The notes under the pieces were generated by a model, which was not told the DNA's origin, ran no database searches, and saw nothing but the letters and a program-made list of their open reading frames with translations. Position numbers and translations under genes: made by a program. A stretch of DNA of 64,000 bases from Fistulifera solaris (lineage: Eukaryota > Bacillariophyta > Bacillariophyceae > Naviculales > Stauroneidaceae), in assembly GCA_030295235.1 (NCBI GenBank), contig AP026133.1, positions 806,001 to 870,000 of the forward strand, read 5' to 3'. Shown here in pieces: positions 52,801 through 63,555 of the stretch; positions within the stretch are counted from its first letter, which is position 1; each line of letters opens with the position of its first letter.

Positions 52801-55800
52801 AGGACTTTATGAGACGCGGAGTGAATGTTCAATTTTCTTCGAAGTCGACGGACCGTACCGATGCATGGTACTGCCAGCAAGCACTGAAGAAGGCAAGTTG
52901 CTGAAAAAGCGCTATGCCGTCTTCAACTTCGACGGGTCTTTAGCAGAACTCAAGGGATTTGAATTGAAGCGACGTGGTGAGCTGGAGCTTATCAAAACGT
53001 TTCAATCACAAGTGTTTGAGCGCTTCCTTGACGGCGGATCATTAAAAGAGTGTTACGACAGCGTAGCCGACGTTGCCAACCATTGGATCGACGTTATTGA
53101 GACTAGAGGTGAAAATTTAGATGACGATGAGCTTGTCGACCTTATCAGCGAAAACCGCAACATGAGTCGTCAATTGGAGGACTATGGTGCTCAAAAGGAA
53201 CATCACAAACAACTGCTCGTCGTCTTGCTGAGTTCTTGGGTGCCGAGCTGATCCGGGACAAGGGACTCAATTGTAAGTTCATCGTTTCTGAGCAGCCATA
53301 TGGAGCTCCTGTCACCGAGCGAGCTGTGCCGACAGCGATTTGGAAAGCGCCACCCAACGTAGCGCAAAGATACCTCAGGAAGTGGCTGAAATCACCAGGG
53401 CTTGAAGGCGACGCTCTCGATATTCGAAATGTTCTTGACTGGGATTATTACTTGGATAGACTCGGCAAGACAATCCAAAAATTATAACCATTCCAGCAGC
53501 ACTACAAAATATTCCCAATCCTGTCCCGCGTCTCGAGCACCCTGCCTGGCTTGGCTCCAAAGTTAATCAAATGAACGACAAGCACAAACAGCAAAGCATC
53601 ACAGGAATGCTGGTGAAGCGGTCTGAACGTAGCCCACTAGTCGACATCGAAGACATAGGCACCAGAGGAGGGAATCCAAAGCTTCCAATTGTCCACAAAC
53701 GGGTTCGAAATAGATTTTCACGAGAAAACGATAATGATGCGACGCTGGAAAAAGAGTCGAGCTGTCTAAAGAAAACTTTGAAGTCTGGCTAAGACAGAAG
53801 AAAGCATCGTGGCGAAAGGGTCGAAAGGAACGTCGCTCACAACGTACCTTGTCGAGTGATCGCGACATGGAAAAACGAGCCAAGACAGCAACCAGTATTG
53901 AAGGATACATCCGCGAAGCCGCGCTTTCGAAGGCACGACGGGAGTGGCAGATCGTAGAAGTGCGAGAAATGACATCTTATGAATCCTTGTCGTCTGGCTC
54001 TGGTGAATTCGTCGTATGGGCTATGGTCGGCACTGACTCTCTCCAGAAAATTATTGTTTCAGTTCCACGAACTGTTTACATATCTTCAAGAACTGAGTTA
54101 ACTCATTCTTCCACCGATATCACACGCTTTCGTCGAGTTGAGCGCCATCTTCCCCATTGCAAAGCAGCTCAATTCCTCTACGAAGCCTCTATGCCCGAGC
54201 ATGTTTACAAAAAAAAAAGACGTGGGTGGATTCTCTCTATCCAATCGACCCCAGCGTCGAAAAAAGGCCACGCCATTGAAAGTGTATACCAGTCAAAGAA
54301 TCCGTCCATGTTACGCTTACTCTCCGAGCTAGGCCACGTAGTTCGACTGGAGAGCTCACAAGACGCGATCAACAAAAAGTCGTACACAATTGAAGACTTC
54401 AAACGAGTGGACAAGCTTTCAGGTGGCGACTATCTGAATGCCCAACTCTCCTACCGACGTTTGTTTCTTTACGTGCGAATCAATGCGAGTCTAAAAACTG
54501 GACTCATTGCTTTGTTTGACCTCAAAGGAGGAAGCGGTTCACTTGGGAAGGAGACCAAGAATGGTGACATCACACGACCAACCGATGCCGGGCAAGGCAA
54601 TTTCGACATCAGCTCGTTTTGCAACTTGTGGATAGTGAAACCAGGATCTGGTCGAAAAGCGCAGCGCAACGTTTCATTGAAGGAATGCAAGAACATGTTC
54701 AAGGAGCTCGTTGAGTCTATTCAAAACTCCGCTGGACTCGACTCGGACTATAGTTGCATTTTCCCCGAAAGCCATATCGAAGTTAGCAACTTGTATTTCG
54801 TGGACAACGAAGAACAAGCTCTCGCCGGTGCCAATGAAGTAATTTCCTCTGCTGTCAAAAGCAGTACAGGGCCTGCGTTTGTATTGCTCAATTGTAGCAA
54901 GGAGCATAGGCAACTCCGTCGAATAATGACTTCTTTCAATTCGTGTCCCGTGCTGAACATGCCTTTCCCTCCCGGCCCAGCGCACAACCCAGCTATTGCA
55001 TCACTTCCAGCTCTAAACTGGGAGCAGCCACTCATTCAGCTGTCTTTGGAAGCGTACTTGTTCATGGTTGTAATCTCGTTCCCGAAAAGGGTTTCGTACG
55101 CGCGCTATGGGCAAGTCCCTTTGGGAAACCTTGGCACAGATGAGAACATAACTTTGTTCGACGCAGGTATGACGCGCCTTTTACAGAAAAATTCCGCTCT
55201 TTCATGGGCTAGCTCAATTCCTGGAAAACCTGATCTCGGGGAAAATTTTCTTCCATCATTTAACGGCGGCACATTTGCCCAAAACGAGACCGGCACTGTC
55301 CTCTATAGCTTAGATGATGCATGGGGAGATGAAGATGATCTTATTAGCCCTACCATCCGCCGCGCCGGAGTGTATAGATCGGTTTGCGTGGACATCGATG
55401 TGCAGGATTTGGCAATCGCCGCTTTATCCGACATGTCTGTTGCTATCGCTTCGATTGGCCCAGGAGTTGTTCAGCAAGACTCGATTCTGGGACAGAAGCC
55501 TGAGTCACCGACGTCCGTCACTGCTTTACAGGAAAGTTTTCAAACCACAAAAGCCACGGGTCCTCTAGGTGATGAAATGTCCACTTCGATTTCGCTGTCA
55601 ATGATTCGTTCCATGGTCAGCAACTGGCTTCGAGACGCATTTCACGACGGTAGTCTCGTTGCAGATGAACTCTTGCACCATATTTATCGACTCATATCAG
55701 ATCCTAATACGCTTCTTCACGATCCTGCTCTTCACAGAGTAGTGCATGCTCTCATGAAATCAACGTTTTTGAGGGTTTTGGGTGAGCTTCAACGACTAGG

Positions 55801-56949
55801 TTGTGCCATCATATACGCCTCTTTCAATCGCATCACTGTCGCAACCAACAAGATTGATCTCGCGGATGCCGAGGAGTATGTCGACTTCGTGATAAACACA
55901 GCCAAGAACAAGTCGGAAGAAGGCAGTGTACTCTCCAAAGTCTCGCTTCGTCCCAAGCAATTTCATACTCATTACATCTTTCTGAACGAGTTCAATTTCG
56001 GAACTATACATTTGGAGAGAGTACCCGCAGACGAAATGGAACCTGACGCCGAACTGGTGTTTATTGAAGACGGGGGTCGCATGCTATCATTACTTCTGTG
56101 GTAACTGGCTGGAGCCTGACAAATTACTTGGGCAGCCATCTGGCCCAGGAATACTTCAAAGCCATCATTGCTCGATTTTCTCGCGACGTTTTGAAGAAGC
56201 AGATGGAGCTACATACCCACGGAAACTCTGGTTCGTCTTCCTTGCTTACCGGAGAACGTAACGAACTTTCCGCCTTCCAAAAGACGTTGATCGAGAGGCA
56301 CTTTTCATCTTACTTGACGCGTGCAGTCGATGAGATCATGAAAGAAGGACCAGACGACAAGGTCTTGCCACCGCTAGTAAACGACGACACTGCGCGCTCC
56401 AGTATGCCCGCGCTTGAGTTTGTGAAGAACCTCATTGCTGTTTTGGAACTCGATCCCGAGACAACGAAAGAAGTGCACTCTTTGAAACGAAGTCTGCTGG
56501 CTCAAGTGGATGTACCCGAGTATGCCCGAGTCGCGCAATGGAAGGATCCATGTCCCACTCTCATTCTCCCGGATGTGTTTTGCAGCGAATGCCAAGACAG
56601 TCGAGATGTAAATCTCTGTTATGTTCCACCCCGTGATGAAGAGGAAAACACCTGGAATCATGAATGGGCCTGTGAAGATTGTGGGACACCGTACGATGTG
56701 GTCGCAATGGAACACCGTCTCGTGCAGATGCTGCAAAAGAAAGTAATGCGCTATCAACTCCAAGACTTGCGTTTGCGCAAGACGCGCCGTGTCTCCACTT
56801 GGGCTTTGCGTTCGGATGACTGCGAGACCGACATACATTCCGATCAAACAATGAACGAACTGAAGCTCGTGCGAAATCTCGCCGAGTTGCATCAACTCGA
56901 AACGCTCAATGAAATTACCACCTTTTTGCTTGAGAGTTTCGAAGTTTAG
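49855..56949 (+). CDS. POLE: DNA polymerase epsilon catalytic subunit
   Basis: The leading-strand replicase. Exons are 49855-50124, 50228-51808 and from 51875 on, with introns GTACGT...CACAG and GTATGT...TTACAG. Exonuclease motifs are [28 protein letters not shown] and [15 protein letters not shown]. Polymerase motifs are [35 protein letters not shown] and [13 protein letters not shown]. The CysX-type [17 protein letters not shown] fits the Fe-S motif of this enzyme. The inactive C-terminal half ends with the CysA zinc motif (CSECQ...CEDCG). The CysB motif looks incomplete, with RLRK where a Cys is expected. The frame is interrupted six times: 51085-51088, 53197-53198, 53477-53481, 53772-53775 and 56072-56076 (each one base lost), and 51778-51784 (one gained). 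Conserved sequence continues directly across each. I start at the Met of MPGFQQQRK. Confidence 0.95.
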
Positions 56950-57101
56950 TTATGATTGCCGTTTTCCAGTAAATAGAGACGATAACAACTAATACAAGTA
57001 GCGATGATTAAGGATAAAAGCAATCCGACGTTAGCCAGGAATTCCTGACGAAGAACACGAACAACTATATGCTGTGGTCAATTATTTCGCGCACAATCTA
57101 T

Positions 57102-57478
57102 CTATGCGGAACTGTATTTCGCCAGTAAAGCATCACGATGTGCCTTTGCTTCTTCTGCGTACGCCTGAGCGGCGCTATACGAACCCCGAACGCCGGCCGC
57201 CGAAGCTTTAACATCCGCATGCGCCATGCCGTACATGGGCAACTCGGTGGCATTTGATTGACGCAACAGCGAGGGTGTCACTGGAGTACCTGCCGCTATT
57301 TTTTCAGCATAAATAGCCGTACTAAGGCAAAAGAGAGACGAAGTTTAATAATAAGAAACATAACAAGAAAATACAAAATAAATAAGCTCATTCTCGACAC
57401 TCACACTGCAACGCGCTCTCGCAATCCGGCGTCTCTTTCTTGCTGCGGTTCCATTCCGCTTTTCCAAAACGACGACAT
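57102..57478 (-). CDS. 97-aa two-exon protein, function unknown
   Basis: Read from splice signals rather than from frame length. Exon 1 (57405-57478) encodes MSSFWKSGMEPQQERDAGL followed by RERVAV. The intron is 57322-57404 (GTGAGT...CCTTAG). Exon 2 (57102-57321) continues TAIYAEKIAAGTPVTPSLLR, then QSNATELPMYGMAHADVKAS, and ends YAEEAKAHRDALLAKYSSA before TAG. The phases close exactly: 294 nt with the stop. The product is Ala-rich and probably mostly helical, without a signal peptide or membrane helix. I recognise no family. The codon usage and clean splice make a real gene likely. The spacing from POLE's end is 150 bases, tail-to-tail. Confidence 0.66.
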
Positions 57479-57884
57479 CTTAGCCCAAGATTCTCTTTAA
57501 AGTGATGTATCAAAGTGAAGAGTGCTCTGCAATTATAACAATGAATAAGAGAGCAGGCAATGGAAACGCAATACCTGGTACCACTGCGTTTATTGCGTTG
57601 CGTTTTCGTTTTGCTGCGCTCTACAGAATTTGGCGTACCGGTAACAATGGGTATATTCAAGAAGTACCGGTGTGCATTCCAAACAACTGACAATCGCTAA
57701 CAAGCTTGTCTGACATTCAACCGAAGTTGATTCAGACCCGAACCCCATTCTCTCTAGAGGCTATTCCGAACTCCGAACTCCAAAGAGTTTTTACGATCGT
57801 GCATTTGCTCGCTACTTTGTACACATGATGATCATCGTGAGTTGATTGACATCATAAAAGCAACTTTAGCATCTACCTGCCACG
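57479..57884. other. Intergenic, divergent promoters
   Basis: About 405 bases. It contains CCTGGTACC and two ACCGGT-type words at 57570-57670. No gene is supported. Confidence 0.35.
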
Positions 57885-60379
57885 ATGTTAGAAACAATCA
57901 AACACTTGATCGAAGAGCGGCTTCCAGAGTTGGACGCCGACATTACAGACTACGTGCTTGGCATACTAGAAGACGGCTTGCCAGAAGATGTGGAGAGTTT
58001 TCTTTCTCCGTTGTGTGGTGATGACGATGAGACCAAGGAAATTCTTTTGCAGGAAATTCATCAGTTGAGTCAGCCAGAATCTGACAGTGCTACTTTAGAA
58101 ATATCAAACAGAAGACCGGTCAAGCTCAAAGATTGTTTCCAAGATGAAGAAGCAGCTCTCGCACAATCGTTTGAAAAGGCCAGTGTTACCGACAAAGAAA
58201 TAAATGCAACAACGACACCCGAACGTCACAATCGAAAAAGCAAAGCAAACAAACAGACACATCACTCTGAAAATCAGGAATCAACATCATCGTTTGTGGA
58301 AGATAATGCCAGCGCATGGGAGCAAACTGTACAAGAAGAAGGAACATGGGGCGGACGAGGCAAAGGAGGTAGAGGAGAATACGCCGGAGCCGTAAATTCG
58401 GTCAAGAGTAATATCCATCTCTCCGACGTATCGATTTCTTTAGACAACGGAATGGATCTACTGCGTAATTCCACCATGGATATTATGCGCGGTCATCGAT
58501 ACGGGTACGTTGCAACAGGTATAGTTTCCGTTGCGTTGCCAAGCTATGGGTTGCTCTTTATCATCAATCGCCCCTCTAACACTCTTTACTAATTGACACG
58601 CTGCTAGATTACTGGGAAGGAACGGTGTTGGCAAGTCAACGCTACTGCGTAGGCTGGTGCAAAAGTCTATTCCAGGCATGCCGCATGATATGCGAATCAT
58701 TCTGGTACAGCAACAAATTGAGGGATCAGAGCTGTCGGCTTTACAGACATTAGTGGATGCAGATATAGATCGCTTACAATTACTGGAAGAGCAGGAGGAA
58801 ATGGAGACTAAACTTGAGTCGGAGGAGTGCACTTCAGACGAGTTGGCTCACGTAGCAGAGCGTCTCGGGGAAATTGCGGATGAACTCGACGCCATTCGAG
58901 CCGATCAAGCAGAAGAGCGCGCGGAACAAATACTGAAAGGTTTACAATTCACAGATGACATGATCCATGGGAAAACTAGTCAATTGTCTGGTGGATGGAG
59001 AATGAGACTCGCATTAGCGCGATCCCTCTTTGTGCCGTGTCACTTGCTTCTTTTGGATGAATGCACCAATCACCTTGATTTGCACGGAATGAGCTGGTTG
59101 ATTGAATATTTGCAAAAGAAGTCGGATCGGACGTTGATTGTGGTATCACACGATTCGAGCTTCCTAGACGCCGTCTGTACAGATATCGTTGTTTTACAGC
59201 ACCAACGACTTACCTATCATGTGGGGAACTATTCCGAATATATTCGTCAGCAGAGTGAAAGAGCGACACGAGAAAGTCAAATTCTTGACGCCGCAGCGCG
59301 TCAGCGCATAAAGCCGAGGCTTTTGTTCAAAAGCAGCAGGCGAACCGCAAATCGACCGACCCCAACAAACAAAGGCAGGCCAAGATGATCAAAGAGAAAA
59401 AGATGGATCGAATAGGAAACTACCGCGAAGATGGAAAGCGCTACAAGCTACGGTCGCTAAAAACCCTCGACGAGTCAAGTGTGCGACTTGCTCAAAAGGT
59501 CACTGTCGAAGTGGATGACCCTCTTATTGAAATAAAATTCCCTAATCCAGTGTGGCCTCCAGGCGTCGCTCCTGGTGATGACATTGTACGAATAGAAGAT
59601 CTTTCCTTTGGTTTCACCGACGAGAAACTGCTTCTGGATAGCGTGACTTTAAGCTTGACGCGTGGTAGCAAGGTGGCGTTGGTCGGCAATAATGGATCGG
59701 GCAAGTCCTCTTTAGTAAAACTCATAACAGGAGACATCGACAGTGCTTCGGCAAAGGGACGCTTTGGAAATACCCAACTCTCACCATGGGACATGTTTGC
59801 CAGTACTCTGTCGAGGAGCTCGAAAGATATGCGAGTATGACAGTCGTTGAATATGCGGAAGAGATCCTTAGTAAGTCAAAAGCCGCAATCAAAGTCATGA
59901 AGAAAGGTTCGGGAAATATTCGTCAGTATTTGGGTGCTTTTGGTCTCGGTGGAAGTCACGCGCTCCAAGCTATTGGCAAACTTTCGGGAGGGGGAGCGAA
60001 TGCGCCTTTGTTTTGCCACTGTATTGGCAGATGAACCACAACTTCTGTTGCTCGACGAGTCTACGAATCACGTGGATATTGAAACACTCGAGTCTCTTTC
60101 CCATGCGTTGAACACGTTTGAAGGTAGCGTCCTTATGGTCTCGCACAACCAAGCTTTCCTTAGTGGCTTCTGCAAAGAGCTTTGGGTGTTGGCTGATGGC
60201 AAGATCGATGTGATGCACAGTGACACATCATCGTTTGACGAAATTTTTCCGAGTACAGGCATCGGATATCATCGTCTGCAAATGGAACTTCGAGTGGCAG
60301 ACGCAAAGAAAAGGCAAAGATGGCGAAACAGGCGAAGCAACAACAAATGGGAACCAAGCAAAATACCGCGCTTTTGTAG
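57885..60379 (+). CDS. ABCF (GCN20-type) soluble ABC ATPase
   Basis: A twin-ATPase without membrane segments, of the family acting on ribosomes. Exon 1 is 57885-58504, the intron 58505-58607 (GTACGT...TGCTAG) and exon 2 from 58608. The N-terminal ~200 residues have a GCN20-like helical region and a Gly-rich loop (WGGRGKGGRGEY). Domain 1 has LLGRNGVGKSTLL, LSGGWRMRLALARSLF and LLLLDECTNHLDL; domain 2 has LVGNNGSGKSSLV, LSGGERMRLCF and LLLLDESTNHVDI. The frame is interrupted near 59305-59308, 59768-59770 and 60244-60248 (one base lost each), and at the G5 run 59990-59994 (one gained). The last repair gives a Lys/Gln-rich C-terminus ending TALL at 60377-60379; otherwise the frame runs on to 60515. 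It resembles the GCN20/ABCF3 type in which translation-control partners bind the N-terminus. Confidence 0.88.
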
Positions 60380-61040
60380 TCCATTTTCTCATCGATCTGT
60401 CAGAATAGCCAAGCTCATCACTTCTCAATTTTCTTTCATCAACATGTACCTTGTTGCAACAGTTGTAGACGCTGCGTGCTCCTTATTGAGTCCCTCACCC
60501 GTGCTAATGCGCTAATGCTACTTTGCGCGCGAACCGTAACTTAACAAAGGAAGTTATAGGACCAAGTTGAACAATGACTCTTTCAGTTTTTATTACGTAG
60601 TATTCTATCAGCCCACAGCCATGTCAGCCGACCCGTGTCGTTCAGAAGGCAAGGGGCAATATTGCTCCTTGTGAGAAGGAAGTTGGAAGTTGGTGTCGCA
60701 ATGAGCACATTTCTTCCACATAGCACGTTTCTTCCACATGGCGTTTCTGAAGCACAGACGCACAGGATTTTTTCGCTTTAATTATAGAAACACCGCGCCG
60801 CATCATCATTCGGCCGCCGACAATCAACTACAAACAATTCCAATCAACGATCCCAGCCAATGAAGGGCACCCCGCAGAAGCTGCTTTCCATTCAACTCAT
60901 ATGGGTGGCTTCGTTGTCCTCGCCTTGGCAATGCCAACCAGATTTTATCATATCCTCAGTTCATTGGAGCAATGACAATCGACCTATACTCTTACAGCAG
61001 AGCATTTGTGAAAAGTTTCGATTTGTAGGCAAAGAGAGCC
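60380..61040. other. Intergenic
   Basis: About 660 bases after the ABCF gene. The frame from 60860 on the plus strand may be part of the decayed region that follows, but nothing is certain. A short direct duplication of GCACATTTCTTCCACAT/GCACGTTTCTTCCACAT lies at about 60704-60739. Confidence 0.4.
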
Positions 61041-61963
61041 TACAGATGATGCCGAATCGGAAATGCGGCTCTGGGTTGTTCGGCTTGTTTACCTATTTAT
61101 TCATTATCATCAGCACCGATCCGCTTTTACCGTGGACGCAAAATACAAAGTCTAGCGTCAAGAAGCCGGTATCGGGTCCTTTGATTTTAAATGTGCTACC
61201 GCGAAGTTCCTCGTCAAGGGATCATTTTACGATAGCGGCATTGTAGGCAACATGAGGTATGGGGCTGTCCCGGCCTCGATGGCGAGCCTCGCAACGGACC
61301 GAGTGGAACTATTCGTCAATCACGCTCCATTTTTGCAGTAACCGTGGTCTTAAGTAAAATGTGAACGTCGCGACACACAGTGCTTCTTGCTGCCGTCGGG
61401 TCCGTGTGTTTTGAGGCATCATGAGGTAGAAGAGGCGCATTCAATACAAAAGAGAGAAAGGCATCCTCTATTATTTGGTCGGAAACTCTTCCAGAAGATC
61501 GACAGGAAGCTCGCGTGCTATTCTTGCAGCTCCCGTTCCGAGTGCAGCGCATTCCTCATGAACGGTTTAATTATACTGACGCTGTCGTTCTCTCGACTCG
61601 ACAATATACCCAGATGGCAATCTGGGCCGTCATAAAAAATAGTCTGGCTCGGTGGAAGACGAAATCAAATGCCACCCGTGTTGGAACTAGCTGGCAATGT
61701 CAACTCAAGGTCGCGGTGTCCTCCTCAATGACATAGCAGAAGAAATCGCTCTTTATGGCCCTACAGATTTCGGCATTTATAGTTCCTCCATTGGACAATT
61801 ACTTGGCGTTTATAGGAGCTTCAGAACTAATACGGCAAAGCTGACCACTCTTGCCTTCAAAGATATGATCGGCATGTATTTCCGTGCGAAGAAACGTGCG
61901 GCCTTCTATCCATTTGTCCTTCACTTGCTGAATGAGGAGTCACGACGACACCGCTCAGGGTAG
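61041..61963 (+). pseudogene. Multi-frame coding remnant, unknown diatom protein
   Basis: Protein-like segments appear on the plus strand in changing frames. At about 61045-61150 is SEMRLWVVRLVYLFIHYHQH. At about 61205-61340 are FLVKGSFYDSGIVGNMRYGA and ASMASLATDRVELFVNHAPF. At about 61460-61680 are LFLQLPFRVQRIPHERFNYT and MAIWAVIKNSLARW. At 61697-61963 are IAEEIALYGPTDFGIYSSS and KDMIGMYFRAKKRAAFY. The second and last look well conserved, as if from one larger protein, perhaps an enzyme of the glycosyltransferase/sulfotransferase sort. I cannot name a family. The in-frame stops and frame changes are denser than the sequencing-error rate of the window, so I call it a probable pseudogene. The limits are approximate. 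Confidence 0.35.
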
Positions 61964-63555
61964 CCCGTGTTTTCCCCAAGACGTTTAGGCTTTCGGTTCT
62001 ACTCCAATTGGACGCTGCCCTGGCCGAGTGCTTGTTTATCGGTTCGAGAGAGGCATCGAAACACGATTCGAAAGAAAAGCGGAAGTGACAATCTCCATTC
62101 AAACCATTAAGCCCAAAGAAACCGAATGAATAGAGCTTCTGAGTTGCTCACAATGGGCCTGATGGACTCACAATGGGCCTGATGGACACTTTACCAAGAC
62201 GTTGGGTGATTTTCTATGTATTGACGCTTTGGTGATTCGATATCGGCGCTTTTTTCTCTGCTCTTTGTTGGTGATAGGACGGTAGCACTTCCTTCCGTGC
62301 ATTGGGAAAGAAATCAATATGCAACGTTGAAACGCAATAAAAAGTCTAAGCGAAGTCGGGAAAACATGGTCTTGCCGAAGCGGTCGAATGGTCAGGACGT
62401 TTCGAACGAAGATCCTAGTTTGATTTTGATGGGTGCACCAGCAATTAATGGGTCCCTTCCGAAGCGGGTACGATCTGCCGCACACACTTTGTGAGAAAGA
62501 ACTATTGAGTCCATGTAGAATTGATTTATTCATATATCTAAGCTTTTCTACTGTATAACGTAGTGTGTCCTTTGTCGAGTTGCTACAGTTTGACTTGCCA
62601 TTTTTGTGTCTCCTCACTCCAACAGGTAACCATCAATCGTTTGAAGTGCATGTAAGGATCCCTCGCGGACACCGCGTCTTCCTACAATGTTCGATGGTCA
62701 CTTTAACAAAACTATGGCCAATAAAAGATGGATGAGTAGATTAGCACGAGTATCGTTCCAACCTTGTTGAGCAAGAACCTTCCATGTAGGAAAAGTGAAA
62801 GAATGGGTATGCAAGCTTCGGACCTGCATCAGTTCGCGCTTCTCCTTATAATCACACGTCTAATCAGCTTTGTTTGTTCTGACTTTCAGCGCCCACATTC
62901 AATACGCATAACTGGAAAGTTAATTTGGTTGTCAATTTGAAATCTACACGGCTTTCTATACAAACCCGATAACTAGGAAGTGCCTTCCTTACCCCAGTGT
63001 GGTTTTTATCATGCTCCAGGAGTACAGCACGATGGAGCGGCGTCTTGCTACAGTACATCGAGTCGAAGCCAAGGGTGTACTGATTTAAAAGATTACGATG
63101 ACAAGCTTTCATATAAACCATAGTTTGGAACTTGAGCGTACCGTACGTTCGAAACCTATGCGACGTCCAAACAAAGGATATCTTTTACAACGTACCAGGT
63201 ACCCCGTATTATTTTGCGTTCGCACAAACTTGATTTTTTTTTGAAACTTGTCCTTTTATAGTATTACTTTCTCTACTTGTTAATGACGGAGAAACAGTTG
63301 AGTTGTATCTGGTACACTCAGACGGAAAACGGAAGATTGCGAAGGAGCCGCATTAAGAACACGGTCAGTAGATAGAAAGACCCGCACCATCGAACCAAAG
63401 CGGATGAGAGCTAAGGGGCAACGCGCTAGGGCATGCAAAATAAATGATCACGTACAAGAAACGCATCGTCGAGCATTAAGGAACACATCAAGCCAGGTAG
63501 AACAGTCAACATCCTTCGTAAAAGAAGTCATTCGCTCGTAAAAACAATAGCAAGA
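61964..63555. other. Gene-poor stretch
   Basis: About 1.6 kb with short frames on both strands. A minus-strand frame at 62864-63121 contains SKTPLHRAVLLEHDKNH, which recalls one ankyrin repeat, but no start or neighbours support a gene. A 20-bp tandem duplication is listed separately. Confidence 0.35.
62147..62186 (+). repeat. Perfect 2 x 20-bp tandem duplication
   Basis: The unit CTCACAATGGGCCTGATGGA occurs twice head-to-tail without mismatch. It is recent, or an assembly artefact, and no function is suggested. Confidence 0.9.

Noticed and set aside
62864-63121. Single ankyrin-like repeat on the minus strand
   Set aside because: Only one TPLHRAV-type motif, no adjacent repeats and no clear gene structure.
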